DNA from: Marinomonas spartinae | GTDB lineage: Bacteria; Pseudomonadota; Gammaproteobacteria; Pseudomonadales; Marinomonadaceae | Reading direction: 5' to 3' | Length of the DNA: 64,000 nt | NCBI RefSeq assembly: GCF_900089775.1 | Contig: NZ_FLOB01000001.1 | Span: 124,001 to 188,000 of the forward strand | Shown here: positions 45,141 through 53,730 of the stretch, piece by piece | How positions within the stretch are numbered: position 1 is the stretch's first letter | How the letters are laid out: each line of letters opens with the position of its first letter | Notes under the pieces: model-generated | Database searches by the model: none | Told to the model about the DNA's origin: nothing | The model's input: only the letters and a program-made list of their open reading frames with translations | Position numbers and translations under genes: made by a program

Positions 45141-45335
45141 ATGAGTAATTTTTCTGAAACCTTGACTGAAGTAAAAACCGACATTCTTCATGCTTCTATC
45201 AGTTTGGAGAATGAAAAAAAAGAACGCAACCAAAAGGAAGACAGCGTCCGTATGCTCAAAGCACGCCGTGCTATCGAGAAACACCTTGAGGAAAAACGCT
45301 TGAACCACGCCATCTCGAATGGCTGGGATGAATAG
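45141..45335 (+). CDS. Small charged protein, PA3496-like
   Basis: A 64-residue, highly charged, probably helical protein. Its C-terminal half, RMLKARRAIEKHLEEKRL, resembles the RRxIExYLExKRL core of a family of small gammaproteobacterial proteins related to Pseudomonas PA3496, annotated as putative envelope-integrity proteins; that assignment is from memory of the motif. AGAAGGG lies about eight bases before the ATG. It is divergent from uvrD. No signal peptide or membrane helix. The function is not known. Confidence 0.65.
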   Translation: MSNFSETLTEVKTDILHASISLENEKKERNQKEDSVRMLKARRAIEKHLEEKRLNHAISNGWDE

Positions 45336-45359
45336 CACACTCAGAAACCAAAACACACA

Positions 45360-45389
45360 CTTATATACTGACTATCAAGAGTATATAAG
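45360..45389. repeat. Inverted repeat after the small protein gene
   Basis: CTTATATACT/AGTATATAAG, a perfect 10-bp AT-rich inverted repeat with a 10-base loop, lies 25 bases past the stop. It has no T-run and may reinforce the next hairpin. Confidence 0.4.
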
Positions 45390-45406
45390 AGCAAACGATT
45401 GTTATT

Positions 45407-45444
45407 AGGCGCTAACCGCCTTACGTGTTGTTGTGCGCCTTTTT
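45407..45444 (+). terminator. Possible terminator downstream of the small protein gene
   Basis: AGGCGC/GCGCCT, a 6-bp GC stem with a 22-base loop, is followed directly by Ts. It would end the transcript of the small charged protein. Confidence 0.45.
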
Positions 45445-45451
45445 AACGACT

Positions 45452-45595
45452 CTACTCAGTCTCAACATGGAGCATGGCAGTCTTTTGTCCAACAAAAAGT
45501 CCCTTTTCATTAACATAAATCAACATAACCTCCCAATTTTCCATAGGACCATTCCTCGTCTTCTTATAGCGGTTACTTCCTCGTTGGAGTACCAT
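45452..45595 (-). CDS. Possible 47-residue ORF or gene remnant beside the MITE
   Basis: A short minus-strand frame starting at ATG 45595 and ending in TAG at 45454-45452. Its protein has a natural-looking composition (VLQRGSNRYKKTRNGPMENW, then VMLIYVNEKGLFVGQKTAML), unlike the alternative plus-strand frame here. No ribosome site precedes the ATG, and an in-frame stop lies ten codons upstream, near the edge of the MITE-like element. It may be the tail of a gene disrupted long ago, or chance. The family is not recognised. Confidence 0.25.
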   Translation of the reverse strand: MVLQRGSNRYKKTRNGPMENWEVMLIYVNEKGLFVGQKTAMLHVETE

Positions 45596-45637
45596 ATGCA
45601 ACTGGAATATGATCTTTTTCTACTCACTATATAATAA

Positions 45638-45777
45638 GAGACCTCTGAACGAAGACAGGAGTCAAGCCAAGACACGGCAAAAATAGATCAAAATGATAAG
45701 GTTACCGTTTATAAATCAGTACTTTATGTCTATTTTTTACTATATATTGGTCAACCCAGCCGTCGAGCAAACGTCTC
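45638..45777. mobile_element. MITE-like element, copy 1 (decayed)
   Basis: A 140-base non-coding element. Its ends GAGACCTCTGAACGA and TCGAGCAAACGTCTC are imperfect inverted repeats, and AATAA flanks it on both sides as a possible 5-base target duplication. It aligns at both ends with copy 2 at 51621-51759, including GCCAAGACACGGCAAAAA on the left and a TCTATTTTTT stretch followed by TATTGGTCAA on the right. It lies just upstream of the aromatic aminotransferase gene, so it may affect its expression. No transposase is encoded. Confidence 0.65.
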
Positions 45778-45809
45778 AATAAGTAAAATAACCCTTTTGG
45801 GGAGTCACT

Positions 45810-47009
45810 ATGTTTGAACACATCCAAGCTGCGCCATCCGATCCCATTCTCGGCCTGAATGACGCTTTCCGCAACGATCCAAACCCCAAGAAAATCAATT
45901 TAGGTGTTGGCGTGTACAAGGACGAGCAAGGTACAACGCCTATTTTAAAATCCGTTAAGCAAGCTGAAGAACGCTTGTTGAACCAAGAAACCAGTAAGAG
46001 CTATCTCAGCATCGAAGGGTCTCAAGCTTACCGAGAGGCCGTACAAACGCTTTTATTTGGTGAAGACACTCAAATCATTAGCAAACAACTGGCCCAAACC
46101 GCCCAAACCCCTGGTGGTACTGGCGCGCTTCGTGTGGCTGCTGAATTTATTCGTAAACATCTGCCCAATGCGACTATTTGGGTCAGTAACCCAACTTGGG
46201 CAAACCATCAAGCAGTATTCCAATCCGTTAACTTAGAAGTAGGCAGTTACGCTTATTACGATGTGGATACTAAATCCTTGGACTTTGAATCCATGTTAGC
46301 CGGTTTATCTCAAGTTCCCGCTGGCGATGTTGTCCTCTTTCACGGTTGCTGCCATAACCCAACAGGAATCGACCCCACACCAGAGCAGTGGTATCAATTA
46401 GCGAAGCTGTGTAGCAAACAAGGCTTTTTGCCATTATTTGACTTTGCTTACCAAGGCTTTGGAGCAGGGCTTGAAGAAGATGCGCAAGGTTTACGTACCT
46501 TCTTGAATCACGTACCGGAAATGTTAATTGCCAATTCCTTTTCCAAAAACTTCGGCTTGTACAATGAACGAGTCGGTGCCTTGACCATTGTGAGCGATAA
46601 TGCGGATCAAGCGCTAGCCGCTTTTACACAAATCAAGCGTGCCGTTCGTACTAACTACTCCAACCCACCATCTCACGGTTCAGCCATTGTTGCTGAAATT
46701 TTAAACTCAAAAGAGCTACGCAGCCTGTGGGAAATGGAGCTAAAAAGCATGCGTTCTCGTATCCACGAAATGCGCAGTCTCTTTGTGAATACGCTACGAG
46801 CTAAAGGGGTTAATCAAGATTTCTCCTTTATCTCCAAACAAAACGGCATGTTCTCGTTTTCTGGTTTGAACCCAGAGCAGGTATCACGTCTACGCAAAGA
46901 GTTTTCTATCTACATAGTGGGCTCTGGCCGCATCAATGTGGCAGGCATGACTCATGAGAATATGGAGCCCCTTTGTGAGGCCATTGCAGCGGTTCTCAAA
47001 GAGGAATAG
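45810..47009 (+). CDS. tyrB: Aromatic amino acid / aspartate aminotransferase
   Basis: PLP-dependent class-I aminotransferase of 399 residues, the usual length of AspC/TyrB. Blocks: [18 protein letters not shown], the [14 protein letters not shown] segment, [27 protein letters not shown], and the PLP-lysine motif [18 protein letters not shown]. It transfers amino groups between aspartate or aromatic amino acids and 2-oxoglutarate in the cytoplasm; AspC and TyrB cannot be told apart securely by eye. GGGGAG lies seven bases before the ATG. It starts 32 bases past the MITE-like element and ends at a good terminator. Confidence 0.9.
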   Translation: MFEHIQAAPSDPILGLNDAFRNDPNPKKINLGVGVYKDEQGTTPILKSVKQAEERLLNQETSKSYLSIEGSQAYREAVQTLLFGEDTQIISKQLAQTAQTPGGTGALRVAAEFIRKHLPNATIWVSNPTWANHQAVFQSVNLEVGSYAYYDVDTKSLDFESMLAGLSQVPAGDVVLFHGCCHNPTGIDPTPEQWYQLAKLCSKQGFLPLFDFAYQGFGAGLEEDAQGLRTFLNHVPEMLIANSFSKNFGLYNERVGALTIVSDNADQALAAFTQIKRAVRTNYSNPPSHGSAIVAEILNSKELRSLWEMELKSMRSRIHEMRSLFVNTLRAKGVNQDFSFISKQNGMFSFSGLNPEQVSRLRKEFSIYIVGSGRINVAGMTHENMEPLCEAIAAVLKEE

Positions 47010-47040
47010 GTAGCAGGCTAAAACCTTGAACAGATCATAT

Positions 47041-47080
47041 AAGCCACCGAGACGCAGACGCTGTTTCGGTGGCTTTTCTT
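47041..47080 (+). terminator. Terminator after tyrB
   Basis: A perfect 10-bp stem AAGCCACCGA/TCGGTGGCTT with a 15-base loop is followed by a T-rich run. Confidence 0.8.
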
Positions 47081-47229
47081 TTTGAAAAAAATTTATTATG
47101 TAGGCTGCACACAAACTCTAATCTTCATAATAAAAACACATGGCGAAAACCTGTTCTCTTTCCTCAGAGATTGGTAGCCTTAGACCCTGTTTTGTTTACA
47201 TATTTAACGCAATTACGGCGGAGCCTACT

Positions 47230-47856
47230 ATGACGGCCACTTTACTTTACTGTTATGACCCTATGTGTAGCTGGTGTTGGGGGTTTCGTCCAACATGGAA
47301 CAAGCTACAAAAAGCCTTACAACCACTGATCGATGAGAAAAAATTGACGATACAATCCATGCTAGGTGGGTTAGCTGTTGACTCCGAAAAGCCAATGCCT
47401 GAGGAAATGAAAGCCAAATTGGAAAATACTTGGCAACGAATCCAAACCGACTTAGGCACCAACTTTAACTTTGACTTTTGGCGAGTCAACCAACCACGTC
47501 GCTCCACTTATCCTGCATGCCGAGCCTGCCTAGTTGCTAGGGACGCCGGATCGGAAGACGAGATGTACCATGCCATTCAACAAGCCTATTATCTTCAGGC
47601 GAAAAATCCGTCCAATATGGAGACACTGGTTGAGTGTGCGGAGCACATCGGCTTAAAAGCGGAAGGTTTTCTTAAAGCCATGGAGCATATCAAGTCAGAA
47701 GGCCTATTAGAAAAAGAAATCGACCAAGCAAGACAACTTGGTTTAAATTCCTTTCCGTCGCTAGCCGTTTTAAAAGGCGATCAACTCACCTCCATCCCTT
47801 TGGATTATCAAGACCCTCTAACCATGTTAACGGCCATTAAAAAAGCGCTGTCATAG
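47230..47856 (+). CDS. DsbA-family oxidoreductase (FrnE-like)
   Basis: A 208-residue thioredoxin-fold protein with an inserted helical domain. The active site CSWC is in YCYDPMCSWCWGFRP at the very N terminus, and the cis-proline side is in GLNSFPSLAV near residue 175. There is no signal peptide with the start chosen (ATG at 47230, GGAG about eight bases upstream), so it is probably cytoplasmic, like FrnE and 2-hydroxychromene isomerase relatives; a frame-compatible longer N terminus is not signal-like. The function may be thiol-disulfide exchange under stress, but no substrate can be inferred. Its stop lies inside its own terminator. Confidence 0.85.
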   Translation: MTATLLYCYDPMCSWCWGFRPTWNKLQKALQPLIDEKKLTIQSMLGGLAVDSEKPMPEEMKAKLENTWQRIQTDLGTNFNFDFWRVNQPRRSTYPACRACLVARDAGSEDEMYHAIQQAYYLQAKNPSNMETLVECAEHIGLKAEGFLKAMEHIKSEGLLEKEIDQARQLGLNSFPSLAVLKGDQLTSIPLDYQDPLTMLTAIKKALS

Positions 47857-47865
47857 CGCTTTTTT
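47840..47865. terminator. Terminator overlapping the end of the DsbA-family gene
   Basis: A perfect 10-bp stem AAAAAGCGCT/AGCGCTTTTT with a 5-base loop; the stop codon is part of the hairpin. It can act on both strands. Confidence 0.8.
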
Positions 47866-48032
47866 ACCATAGTGAACGACATTCTCTTCCATCAGCAATG
47901 AGTCTTATTCCTTACTTTAAAAACATTTTATATACGCAATTGATAAAAAACGCATAAAATAAGCAGATTATTATTTGATAGCACCATTGACGTATTCAAT
48001 GTCAGCAGGTTAATAGGAAAACACTCCGCCCT

Positions 48033-49664
48033 ATGAAGAGTCCCCATACAGATTTGCCTCGTTCTAGCATCAGCCTAAGCGTTTATATCAAGAATGGTTT
48101 TAGAACAAAGCGCAGCACCTCAAGCTTTATTATTATAGCGGCCTTGTTAAATGCCATACTTTACAACTGGCCCCTGCTGTCTTTTTCCATCAACAACCTT
48201 GATGGTTTGACTCTCAATGGCTTACATACCATCTTCACGGTATTTGTCGTTATTTATTTGGAAACAGCACTCGCTCTTTATCTGCTGTTCTTGATATCAA
48301 GGCGACTTGGAAAAAACCTTTGCGTGATACTGGCGTTAGCCAACTCATTAGCCGTGTATTTTGTCGTGACCTATAACGTCATTTTAGGCACCTCAATGAT
48401 GGGCAATGTGTTTAATACCAAGTTTTCTGAAGCATCTCCCTTTTTAAGTGGCAAGATGTTCATCTATTTTGTGGTATTGGGCATGATTCCTGCCTGGCTC
48501 ATCATTCGAACATCGGTGCTAAAAACCCCTAGATTACGCTTATTTCTCCACCTTATCCTTACCCTCTTTATCAGTGTCACTTGGGTTTGGTTTTCGGGTA
48601 GTACATGGCTGTGGGTGGACAAACATGCCAAACAACTGGGGGGCATAACCATGCCCTGGTCTTATGTGGGAAACTCTATTCGTTTTCAAATCCAAAAAGA
48701 CGAAGAGAATGTCGAACAAACACCACTCCCCAACGCGACCTTCCGTTCGAATAAAAAAACGGTCGTCGTGCTAGTCATTGGCGAGTCTGCCCGGGCAGAA
48801 GATTTTTCCCTGTACGGTTATCAAAGGCAAACGAATCCATTACTCAGTAATTCCGATGTTATTACCCTAAAAAATGCGACCTCTTGTGCGACCTACACCA
48901 CCGCTTCAGTGAAATGTATCCTGTCGTACACCAACACAAGTCACCTCTTTGGAAAGAACTTCGAGCCTTTGCCCAGTTACTTACAACGTCAAGGCATCGA
49001 TGTGTTTTGGCGCAGTCACAACTGGGGCGAGCCACCACTGAAAATAGCCAGTTATATAAACGCCAAAGACTTAGAAAAAAACTGTGAAGGCGATGAATGT
49101 AATTACGATGGTGTCCTGTTAAGTCATTTAGCCGAGCAAATCAAAGCATCGAAAAAGCAAAAGATCTTTGTTGTTTTACACCAAAGCGGCAGCCACGGGC
49201 CCACTTATTACCTCAAATACCCAAAAGCATTTGAAGTGTTTAAACCGGTCTGCCGTTCCGTTGAACTGAGCAATTGTACTCATCAAGAATTAGTCAACGC
49301 TTACGATAATACCATCTTATACAACGACCATTTTTTGGATCAATTACGAACCATTTTGAAGGGTCTTGATACCGCGAGTGCGTTTCTGTATGTGTCAGAT
49401 CATGGGGAATCTCTGGGAGAGGATGGTATCTATTTGCATGGCACCCCTTACTCCATTGCGCCAAAGCAGCAATATACCATTCCTTTCTTGGTTTGGATGT
49501 CACAAGACTTTATCAAGCAGCAGCATATTTCTGTCGATAAGCTAAAAGCCAGAGCAAAAACAACTCAAGACAATGTCTTTCATAGTGTGATGGGGGCATT
49601 TGATATGAGAAGCCCTATTTATAATAAAGACTTAGATATATTTGCTAAGGCAAAAACACCCTAG
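48033..49664 (+). CDS. eptA: Phosphoethanolamine transferase (EptA family)
   Basis: Inner-membrane enzyme of 543 residues that adds phosphoethanolamine to lipid A, which lowers surface charge and gives resistance to cationic peptides such as polymyxin. Five N-terminal helices (about 30-205) precede a periplasmic sulfatase-fold domain (about 245-535). Metal and catalytic motifs: VLVIGESARAEDFSLYGY, Thr nucleophile in SCATYTTASVKCILSY, and SDHGESLGEDGIYLHG. Several cysteines (for example in KNCEGDECN and VCRSVELSNC) suit the known disulfides. A two-component system often sits beside eptA; none does here, so its regulation is unknown. No strong ribosome site was seen. Confidence 0.9.
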   Translation: MKSPHTDLPRSSISLSVYIKNGFRTKRSTSSFIIIAALLNAILYNWPLLSFSINNLDGLTLNGLHTIFTVFVVIYLETALALYLLFLISRRLGKNLCVILALANSLAVYFVVTYNVILGTSMMGNVFNTKFSEASPFLSGKMFIYFVVLGMIPAWLIIRTSVLKTPRLRLFLHLILTLFISVTWVWFSGSTWLWVDKHAKQLGGITMPWSYVGNSIRFQIQKDEENVEQTPLPNATFRSNKKTVVVLVIGESARAEDFSLYGYQRQTNPLLSNSDVITLKNATSCATYTTASVKCILSYTNTSHLFGKNFEPLPSYLQRQGIDVFWRSHNWGEPPLKIASYINAKDLEKNCEGDECNYDGVLLSHLAEQIKASKKQKIFVVLHQSGSHGPTYYLKYPKAFEVFKPVCRSVELSNCTHQELVNAYDNTILYNDHFLDQLRTILKGLDTASAFLYVSDHGESLGEDGIYLHGTPYSIAPKQQYTIPFLVWMSQDFIKQQHISVDKLKARAKTTQDNVFHSVMGAFDMRSPIYNKDLDIFAKAKTP

Positions 49665-49700
49665 TTTAGCCAACAACTAGCCCCCCTTAGTTTAGTAACA

Positions 49701-49729
49701 CCACCAGACAAGTCAGGCTTGTCTGGTGG
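49701..49729. terminator. Strong hairpin between converging eptA and class-V aminotransferase gene
   Basis: A perfect 12-bp stem CCACCAGACAAG/CTTGTCTGGTGG with a 5-base loop lies between two stops. There is no U-run on either strand, so its terminator role rests on stem strength and position. Confidence 0.6.
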
Positions 49730-49749
49730 GTAGACGTTGCTTTCCCCTT

Positions 49750-50979
49750 TTAAAGAGCCTGTTCAAGAGCTTGAATCACTTTCTCCACCTCATCCGCCTG
49801 AGTGTAGTGAACAAATGATAAACGCACTACGCCTGTATTTGGATCCACCTTCATCGCTTCTAACAAACGCACCGCATAGAAGTGCCCAGCACCGCAAATA
49901 ATGCCTTGATCAACCAATTTCTGGGCCAGCGCTTGAGGTGTTTGACCAACGGGAATAACCGACACGGTAGCGGCTCTTTTATCAGGGTCGAGCGGCCCTA
50001 CCAACGCCAGCTTAGGATGTTGTGATACATAACTAAGCAAACGGGCCAATAGAGCGTGCTCGTGAGCGTGCAGCAAGTCTCTTACCCGCTGAGCTTTTTC
50101 TGGAAGGGTACCCGTTGTCGAAAAATGATGATCATGAAGTGCTTCAAAATAATCAACAACACCACGGCTTGCCGCTACTTGAGCATGATCTGGCCCCGCA
50201 GGTACAAACCATTTATTTTTGAAGGCTGAGTTAAAATAATGGCCTTGATTCCCTAGCTTTTCAGCCACCTCAGGGCGGATTACCATGGCGCCAAGATGGG
50301 GACCAAAGGTTTTATAAAGAGAGAACAAATAAATATCGGCGCCCAACGTGCTAACATCAGGTAAGCCATGACCCGCATAGGACACTCCATCGACGACCGT
50401 CCAAACTCCCGCTTCTCTGGCTTGGTCGCAAATGGCTTTGACCGGATTAATATGAGCGACCACATTAGAGCAATGGGTAAAGGCTAACAGCTTCGTCCGC
50501 TCCGACAATAAATCAGGCAAATCGGCCATATCCAATAACCCTGTGTCTGGATCCACTTGCCATTCTTTAATCACCAAGCCATGGGCCTCTAGCCTCCGCC
50601 ATACTCCGATGTTCGCTTCATGATCTTGGTTGGTGACAATGATTTCATCCCCTTCGTCCAGTATCTTAGCGAACGCTTGAGCCAACACATAAGTATTTTG
50701 TGACGTCGAAGGCCCTAAGTGCAACTCATCGGTTGCCACGTTGAGAAAGGCCGCTAAACGCTGATAGGTCTCATCCATTTGTGCGCCCGCTTTTTGCGAC
50801 ACAGGATGCAGATGATAGGGCTGTAATTTAGTCTGCCGATAATATTGATTAAGGTGATCAACTACAGCTTGGCAAGCGTAAGAGCCACCTGCATTGTCAA
50901 AAAATGCCTGCCCAGCCAATGAAGGCTCTTGAAACGCAGGAAACTGAGCGCGAACAAATTCCAAATCTAACGACGGCAT
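49750..50979 (-). CDS. Class-V aminotransferase, cysteine-desulfurase-like
   Basis: PLP enzyme of 409 residues related to cysteine desulfurases (the VC1184-type subfamily). Family marks: FFDNAGGSYACQAVVDHL, LGPSTSQNTYVLAQAF, TNQDHEANIGVWRRLE, VDGVSYAGHGLPD and the PLP lysine in LFSLYKTFGPHLGAM; IICGAGHFYAVRLLEAM stands where true desulfurases carry the active-site Cys loop. That cysteine is not obvious, so it is probably not a sulfur donor. Start: ATG at 50979 after GGAGAG and a 7-base gap. It is divergent from an AsnC-type regulator 152 bases away, which likely controls it. Confidence 0.85.
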   Translation of the reverse strand: MPSLDLEFVRAQFPAFQEPSLAGQAFFDNAGGSYACQAVVDHLNQYYRQTKLQPYHLHPVSQKAGAQMDETYQRLAAFLNVATDELHLGPSTSQNTYVLAQAFAKILDEGDEIIVTNQDHEANIGVWRRLEAHGLVIKEWQVDPDTGLLDMADLPDLLSERTKLLAFTHCSNVVAHINPVKAICDQAREAGVWTVVDGVSYAGHGLPDVSTLGADIYLFSLYKTFGPHLGAMVIRPEVAEKLGNQGHYFNSAFKNKWFVPAGPDHAQVAASRGVVDYFEALHDHHFSTTGTLPEKAQRVRDLLHAHEHALLARLLSYVSQHPKLALVGPLDPDKRAATVSVIPVGQTPQALAQKLVDQGIICGAGHFYAVRLLEAMKVDPNTGVVRLSFVHYTQADEVEKVIQALEQAL

Positions 50980-51057
50980 ATCACTTCTCTCCATATGAAA
51001 CGCTTAACTTGCCCTTAAAAAAAGCAAGAGACCAGACTCAGAGTATAAAGAATAAGC

Positions 51058-51117
51058 CACACAAGTTGTTTGCTATTTAACCAAAACTTCCCTAATGTAA
51101 TACAAGATTCTTGTGTG
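51058..51117. promoter_or_regulatory. Operator-like palindromes in the class-V aminotransferase/AsnC divergent region
   Basis: ACAAGATTCTTGT (51102-51114) is a perfect 6-1-6 palindrome ending 17 bases before the AsnC gene start. A second, ACAAGTTGT (51061-51069), lies about 40 bases away, and outer arms CACACAAG/CTTGTGTG join them. The pattern fits an autoregulated Lrp/AsnC-type site; it is unproven. Confidence 0.5.
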
Positions 51118-51130
51118 AATAGAATAAAAT

Positions 51131-51604
51131 ATGAAAGAAATTATCTTAGATCGAACAGACTACAACATAATCAAAGCATTGGAACAAAATGGCCGTATCA
51201 GCAATACACAACTTGCTCAGACCATAAATTTATCGCAATCACAATGCTTAAGACGACTACGTCAATTAGAAGAAATGGACATTATTAGCGGTTACCAAGC
51301 CCATATAAACTACCAAAAATTGGGCTATAGTGTGATGGCTTGGACACTCGTCACCGTCAGCAAAGAAGAGCCGAATGCCCGAGACGATGTCATGGCATTT
51401 TTACAGCAACAAAACGCCGCCATTGGTGTGTACGGCGTCACGGGCGATGTGGACTTAATGGTAGAAATTTGCGCGAAAGACATGACCCAATTCACCGATT
51501 TAGTGGTGAAGCAGATCTATGCTCATGCCAATGTGATCAGTACCAAATCTTATATTCGCTTAGACACCGCCAAACAAAACAGCAGCCCTCTAGGACGCCC
51601 TTAA
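51131..51604 (+). CDS. Lrp/AsnC-family transcriptional regulator
   Basis: A 157-residue regulator. Helix-turn-helix at about residues 7-55 (LDRTDYNIIKALEQNGRISN and LAQTINLSQSQCLRRLRQLE) and a RAM domain to the end, with the effector-loop motif YGVTGDVDLMVEI. It is not Lrp itself, which is near the left end of the window; sequence differs widely. It is divergent from the class-V aminotransferase, its probable target. The promoter gap has matching palindromes. A MITE-like element lies 17 bases past its stop. Confidence 0.88.
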   Translation: MKEIILDRTDYNIIKALEQNGRISNTQLAQTINLSQSQCLRRLRQLEEMDIISGYQAHINYQKLGYSVMAWTLVTVSKEEPNARDDVMAFLQQQNAAIGVYGVTGDVDLMVEICAKDMTQFTDLVVKQIYAHANVISTKSYIRLDTAKQNSSPLGRP

Positions 51605-51620
51605 AGCCGATAAATGGTTA

Positions 51621-51759
51621 GAGACCTTTGCACGATGTCACGAGCGACGCCAAGACGCGGCAAAAACAGACGAGAAAGCGGAGTTTATAGCGATAAATAA
51701 GCATTTTGAGTCTGTTTTTAACAAAGTATTGTCAAGCGCAGTAGTCGTGCAAAAGTCTC
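51621..51759. mobile_element. MITE-like element, copy 2 (well preserved)
   Basis: A 139-base non-coding element with terminal inverted repeats GAGACCTTTGCACGA and TCGTGCAAAAGTCTC (one mismatch in 15) and a perfect 5-base flanking duplication GGTTA. Inner arms (AAAACAGAC near the left, GTCTGTTTT near the right) would fold it into a long hairpin. It is inserted between converging genes, and the right-hand GGTTA contains the stop codon of the MocR-like gene, so insertion hit the exact end of that gene. It aligns with copy 1 at 45638. No ORF; a transposase in trans is assumed. Confidence 0.8.
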
Positions 51760-51761
51760 GG

Positions 51762-53546
51762 TTAGCCAAAGTCATGGTTAATCAGATCTAACATGGGGTT
51801 ATACAACGGGTCTTTCGACGCATCTCGGCGTACTTTTTGTGGTGTTTTTTCGGTATTCCCTTCTTGGTCATCGGCCGGAAGAGTGGGGGTCTTTTCCGTC
51901 TGCTCGTGGTTTGTAGAGGTGTCGTCTGGCGCCAACTCAACCCCCGTTTCTTCCATCATCACTTCCAAAAGCCCTTCTGACTCAACAGGCGCTAGCGCTT
52001 CAATCTCGGGAGAGACGCTTTCAGCACTGTCTGATTCAATGGTATTTGATTCGCAGACATCTGAATCGACTTCTGCTTGATGATCTATTACGGCTTCTTC
52101 GTCCTTTTCTTCTAGATCAGAATCATCGACTAGGACATTTGCTTGTTCTTTAACCGATTCTTCGATAGTCGTTTCTTCACTTATCTCCTTATCAAGAGAC
52201 GTCACGGTCTTAAGAGACAAGCGCTCGGCAAGTTTTTTCGCTAAAGGCTCAACATCGTCCAAGGTGGTATTGATAGCTAACCAATGATTGGCATCTGGCT
52301 CATGGCTCACTAACTCCCCCGGTACAATGGCATGACGAAAGCTTGCCAATAAAGCCGTCATATCATCTTGACTCAACGGTGTCTCCAAACGTAACCACAG
52401 CCCCATGCCCCCTTTACTGGGCGCAAAACAGGCTTGATCATTTAGATGGGTCTCAAGATGCGCCTTAATTCGTTCTGAATTCGCCCAAACTTGTCGTGCT
52501 CGACGTCGTAAAGAACGTTTACCCGTGGATTCTAAAGCATCACTCAGCGCCTGTTGCTGAACATTACTTAACGCCATATCCGCTGATAAAAATCCCCCTT
52601 CCAACAGAGTGCTATGGCGACCTAGCAGGCACCAACTGGCGGATCGATCCACCCCTTTGGTTTCTACCCCTCCGATATAGACAATGTGGTCCGATGAATC
52701 GAGGGATTTATACGTCATGACTGATCCCGCACGGTGAGCCAAATGAGAACACAAATCCCATTCAATGGTGGGTAATTGCAGTTCATCAATAATGGCTAAC
52801 CATCGACGCAAACTTAAATTACTGATGCTCTGCCCTGCAGGAAAGGCAAACTGACTAGGCAGCACCAATAACTTGATGTCCTCTTCTTTAAAACAGCGAA
52901 TTACAAGATCCAAATCGACACCCCGCTCTCCCGCCGCAATGCTGATCACCTTGCGGCCCAAGCTTTGTAGCATAGAAGGAAGGCGCGGGTCACAGGGTGT
53001 GATCATCAATACGGCATCCTCTCGCTGCGTTAGTGACAACACCGTATTCGAAAACATCGCCAAAGGAGAACGTCCTAACCACAATTGTGAGGCATGGCTT
53101 TTGATACCCAGCCCTTTAAGATAAGTACTTACCGCCTCTCTTACCGCTAGGTGACCTTTACCCAATACCGGAAAATCCACCTCTTCCGTACGAGTGTTAG
53201 GGGCTAAAAACGCATCACTTTGATCGACCAAAGCTCCACGATGGGCCAGACAAGACCAAGCCATTTTGGGGCCAAGCTTATCCAGCTTTCGCAGCGCCTC
53301 CCCAGGCATTAATAAGGCCGGCTTCGCTTCACTTCGATGACAAACAAAATACCCTGATTTCGGCCGTGACTCGATCCAACCGTCCTCAGCTAATAACTCA
53401 TAGCCATGGATAATGGTATTCAAACTTAGTTTTAATTGCTTCGATAACGCTCGCAAAGACGGCATACGGTCGCCAGGTGATAGCACATCCTGTGACATTT
53501 GATCCAAAAACCAATCCACTACCCCTTTATATAAAAAATCCGCCAC
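51762..53546 (-). CDS. MocR/GntR-like regulator with long acidic C-terminal tail
   Basis: A 594-residue protein. A GntR winged helix (about 5-70: GDRMPSLRALSKQLKLSLNTIIHGYELLAEDG) is fused to an aminotransferase-like domain (about 100-445) as in MocR regulators. The PLP site looks altered: the usual EDDY element reads IEWDLC and the SFSKTL lysine motif reads GVETKG, so cofactor binding is uncertain. After about residue 448 comes a tail of nearly 150 residues packed with Glu, Asp, Ser and Thr (for example ESDSAESVSPEIEALAPVE), not found in ordinary MocR proteins and probably disordered. It starts with GTG and ends in basic KVRRDASKD then a short hydrophobic end. Target genes are unknown; csdA diverges from it. 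Confidence 0.8.
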   Translation of the reverse strand: MADFLYKGVVDWFLDQMSQDVLSPGDRMPSLRALSKQLKLSLNTIIHGYELLAEDGWIESRPKSGYFVCHRSEAKPALLMPGEALRKLDKLGPKMAWSCLAHRGALVDQSDAFLAPNTRTEEVDFPVLGKGHLAVREAVSTYLKGLGIKSHASQLWLGRSPLAMFSNTVLSLTQREDAVLMITPCDPRLPSMLQSLGRKVISIAAGERGVDLDLVIRCFKEEDIKLLVLPSQFAFPAGQSISNLSLRRWLAIIDELQLPTIEWDLCSHLAHRAGSVMTYKSLDSSDHIVYIGGVETKGVDRSASWCLLGRHSTLLEGGFLSADMALSNVQQQALSDALESTGKRSLRRRARQVWANSERIKAHLETHLNDQACFAPSKGGMGLWLRLETPLSQDDMTALLASFRHAIVPGELVSHEPDANHWLAINTTLDDVEPLAKKLAERLSLKTVTSLDKEISEETTIEESVKEQANVLVDDSDLEEKDEEAVIDHQAEVDSDVCESNTIESDSAESVSPEIEALAPVESEGLLEVMMEETGVELAPDDTSTNHEQTEKTPTLPADDQEGNTEKTPQKVRRDASKDPLYNPMLDLINHDFG

Positions 53547-53730
53547 CGCTTTGTACCTTCTCTGTGTATTTGTTTATCATCTGTTATCAAAGAGTAAGCG
53601 GGATTGAGAAAAAGGCAAGCAAAACGGCGTTTTTTCTCAGCAGCTAAGACGCTATGATTAGCTTTCAAGCATTTAAACACATTGGGTATATCACCCTTTA
53701 CGATAACGAACGACAAACAGTAGACCCTTT

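Noticed and set aside
45425..45634. 69-residue plus-strand frame between the small charged protein and MITE copy 1
   Set aside because: No ribosome site or family likeness, and it overlaps a terminator-like hairpin; the opposite strand looks more protein-like.
49701..49729. Transposon end or attachment site in the 12-bp inverted repeat after eptA
   Set aside because: It has no flanking duplication or partner copy in the window; its position between converging stops fits a terminator better.
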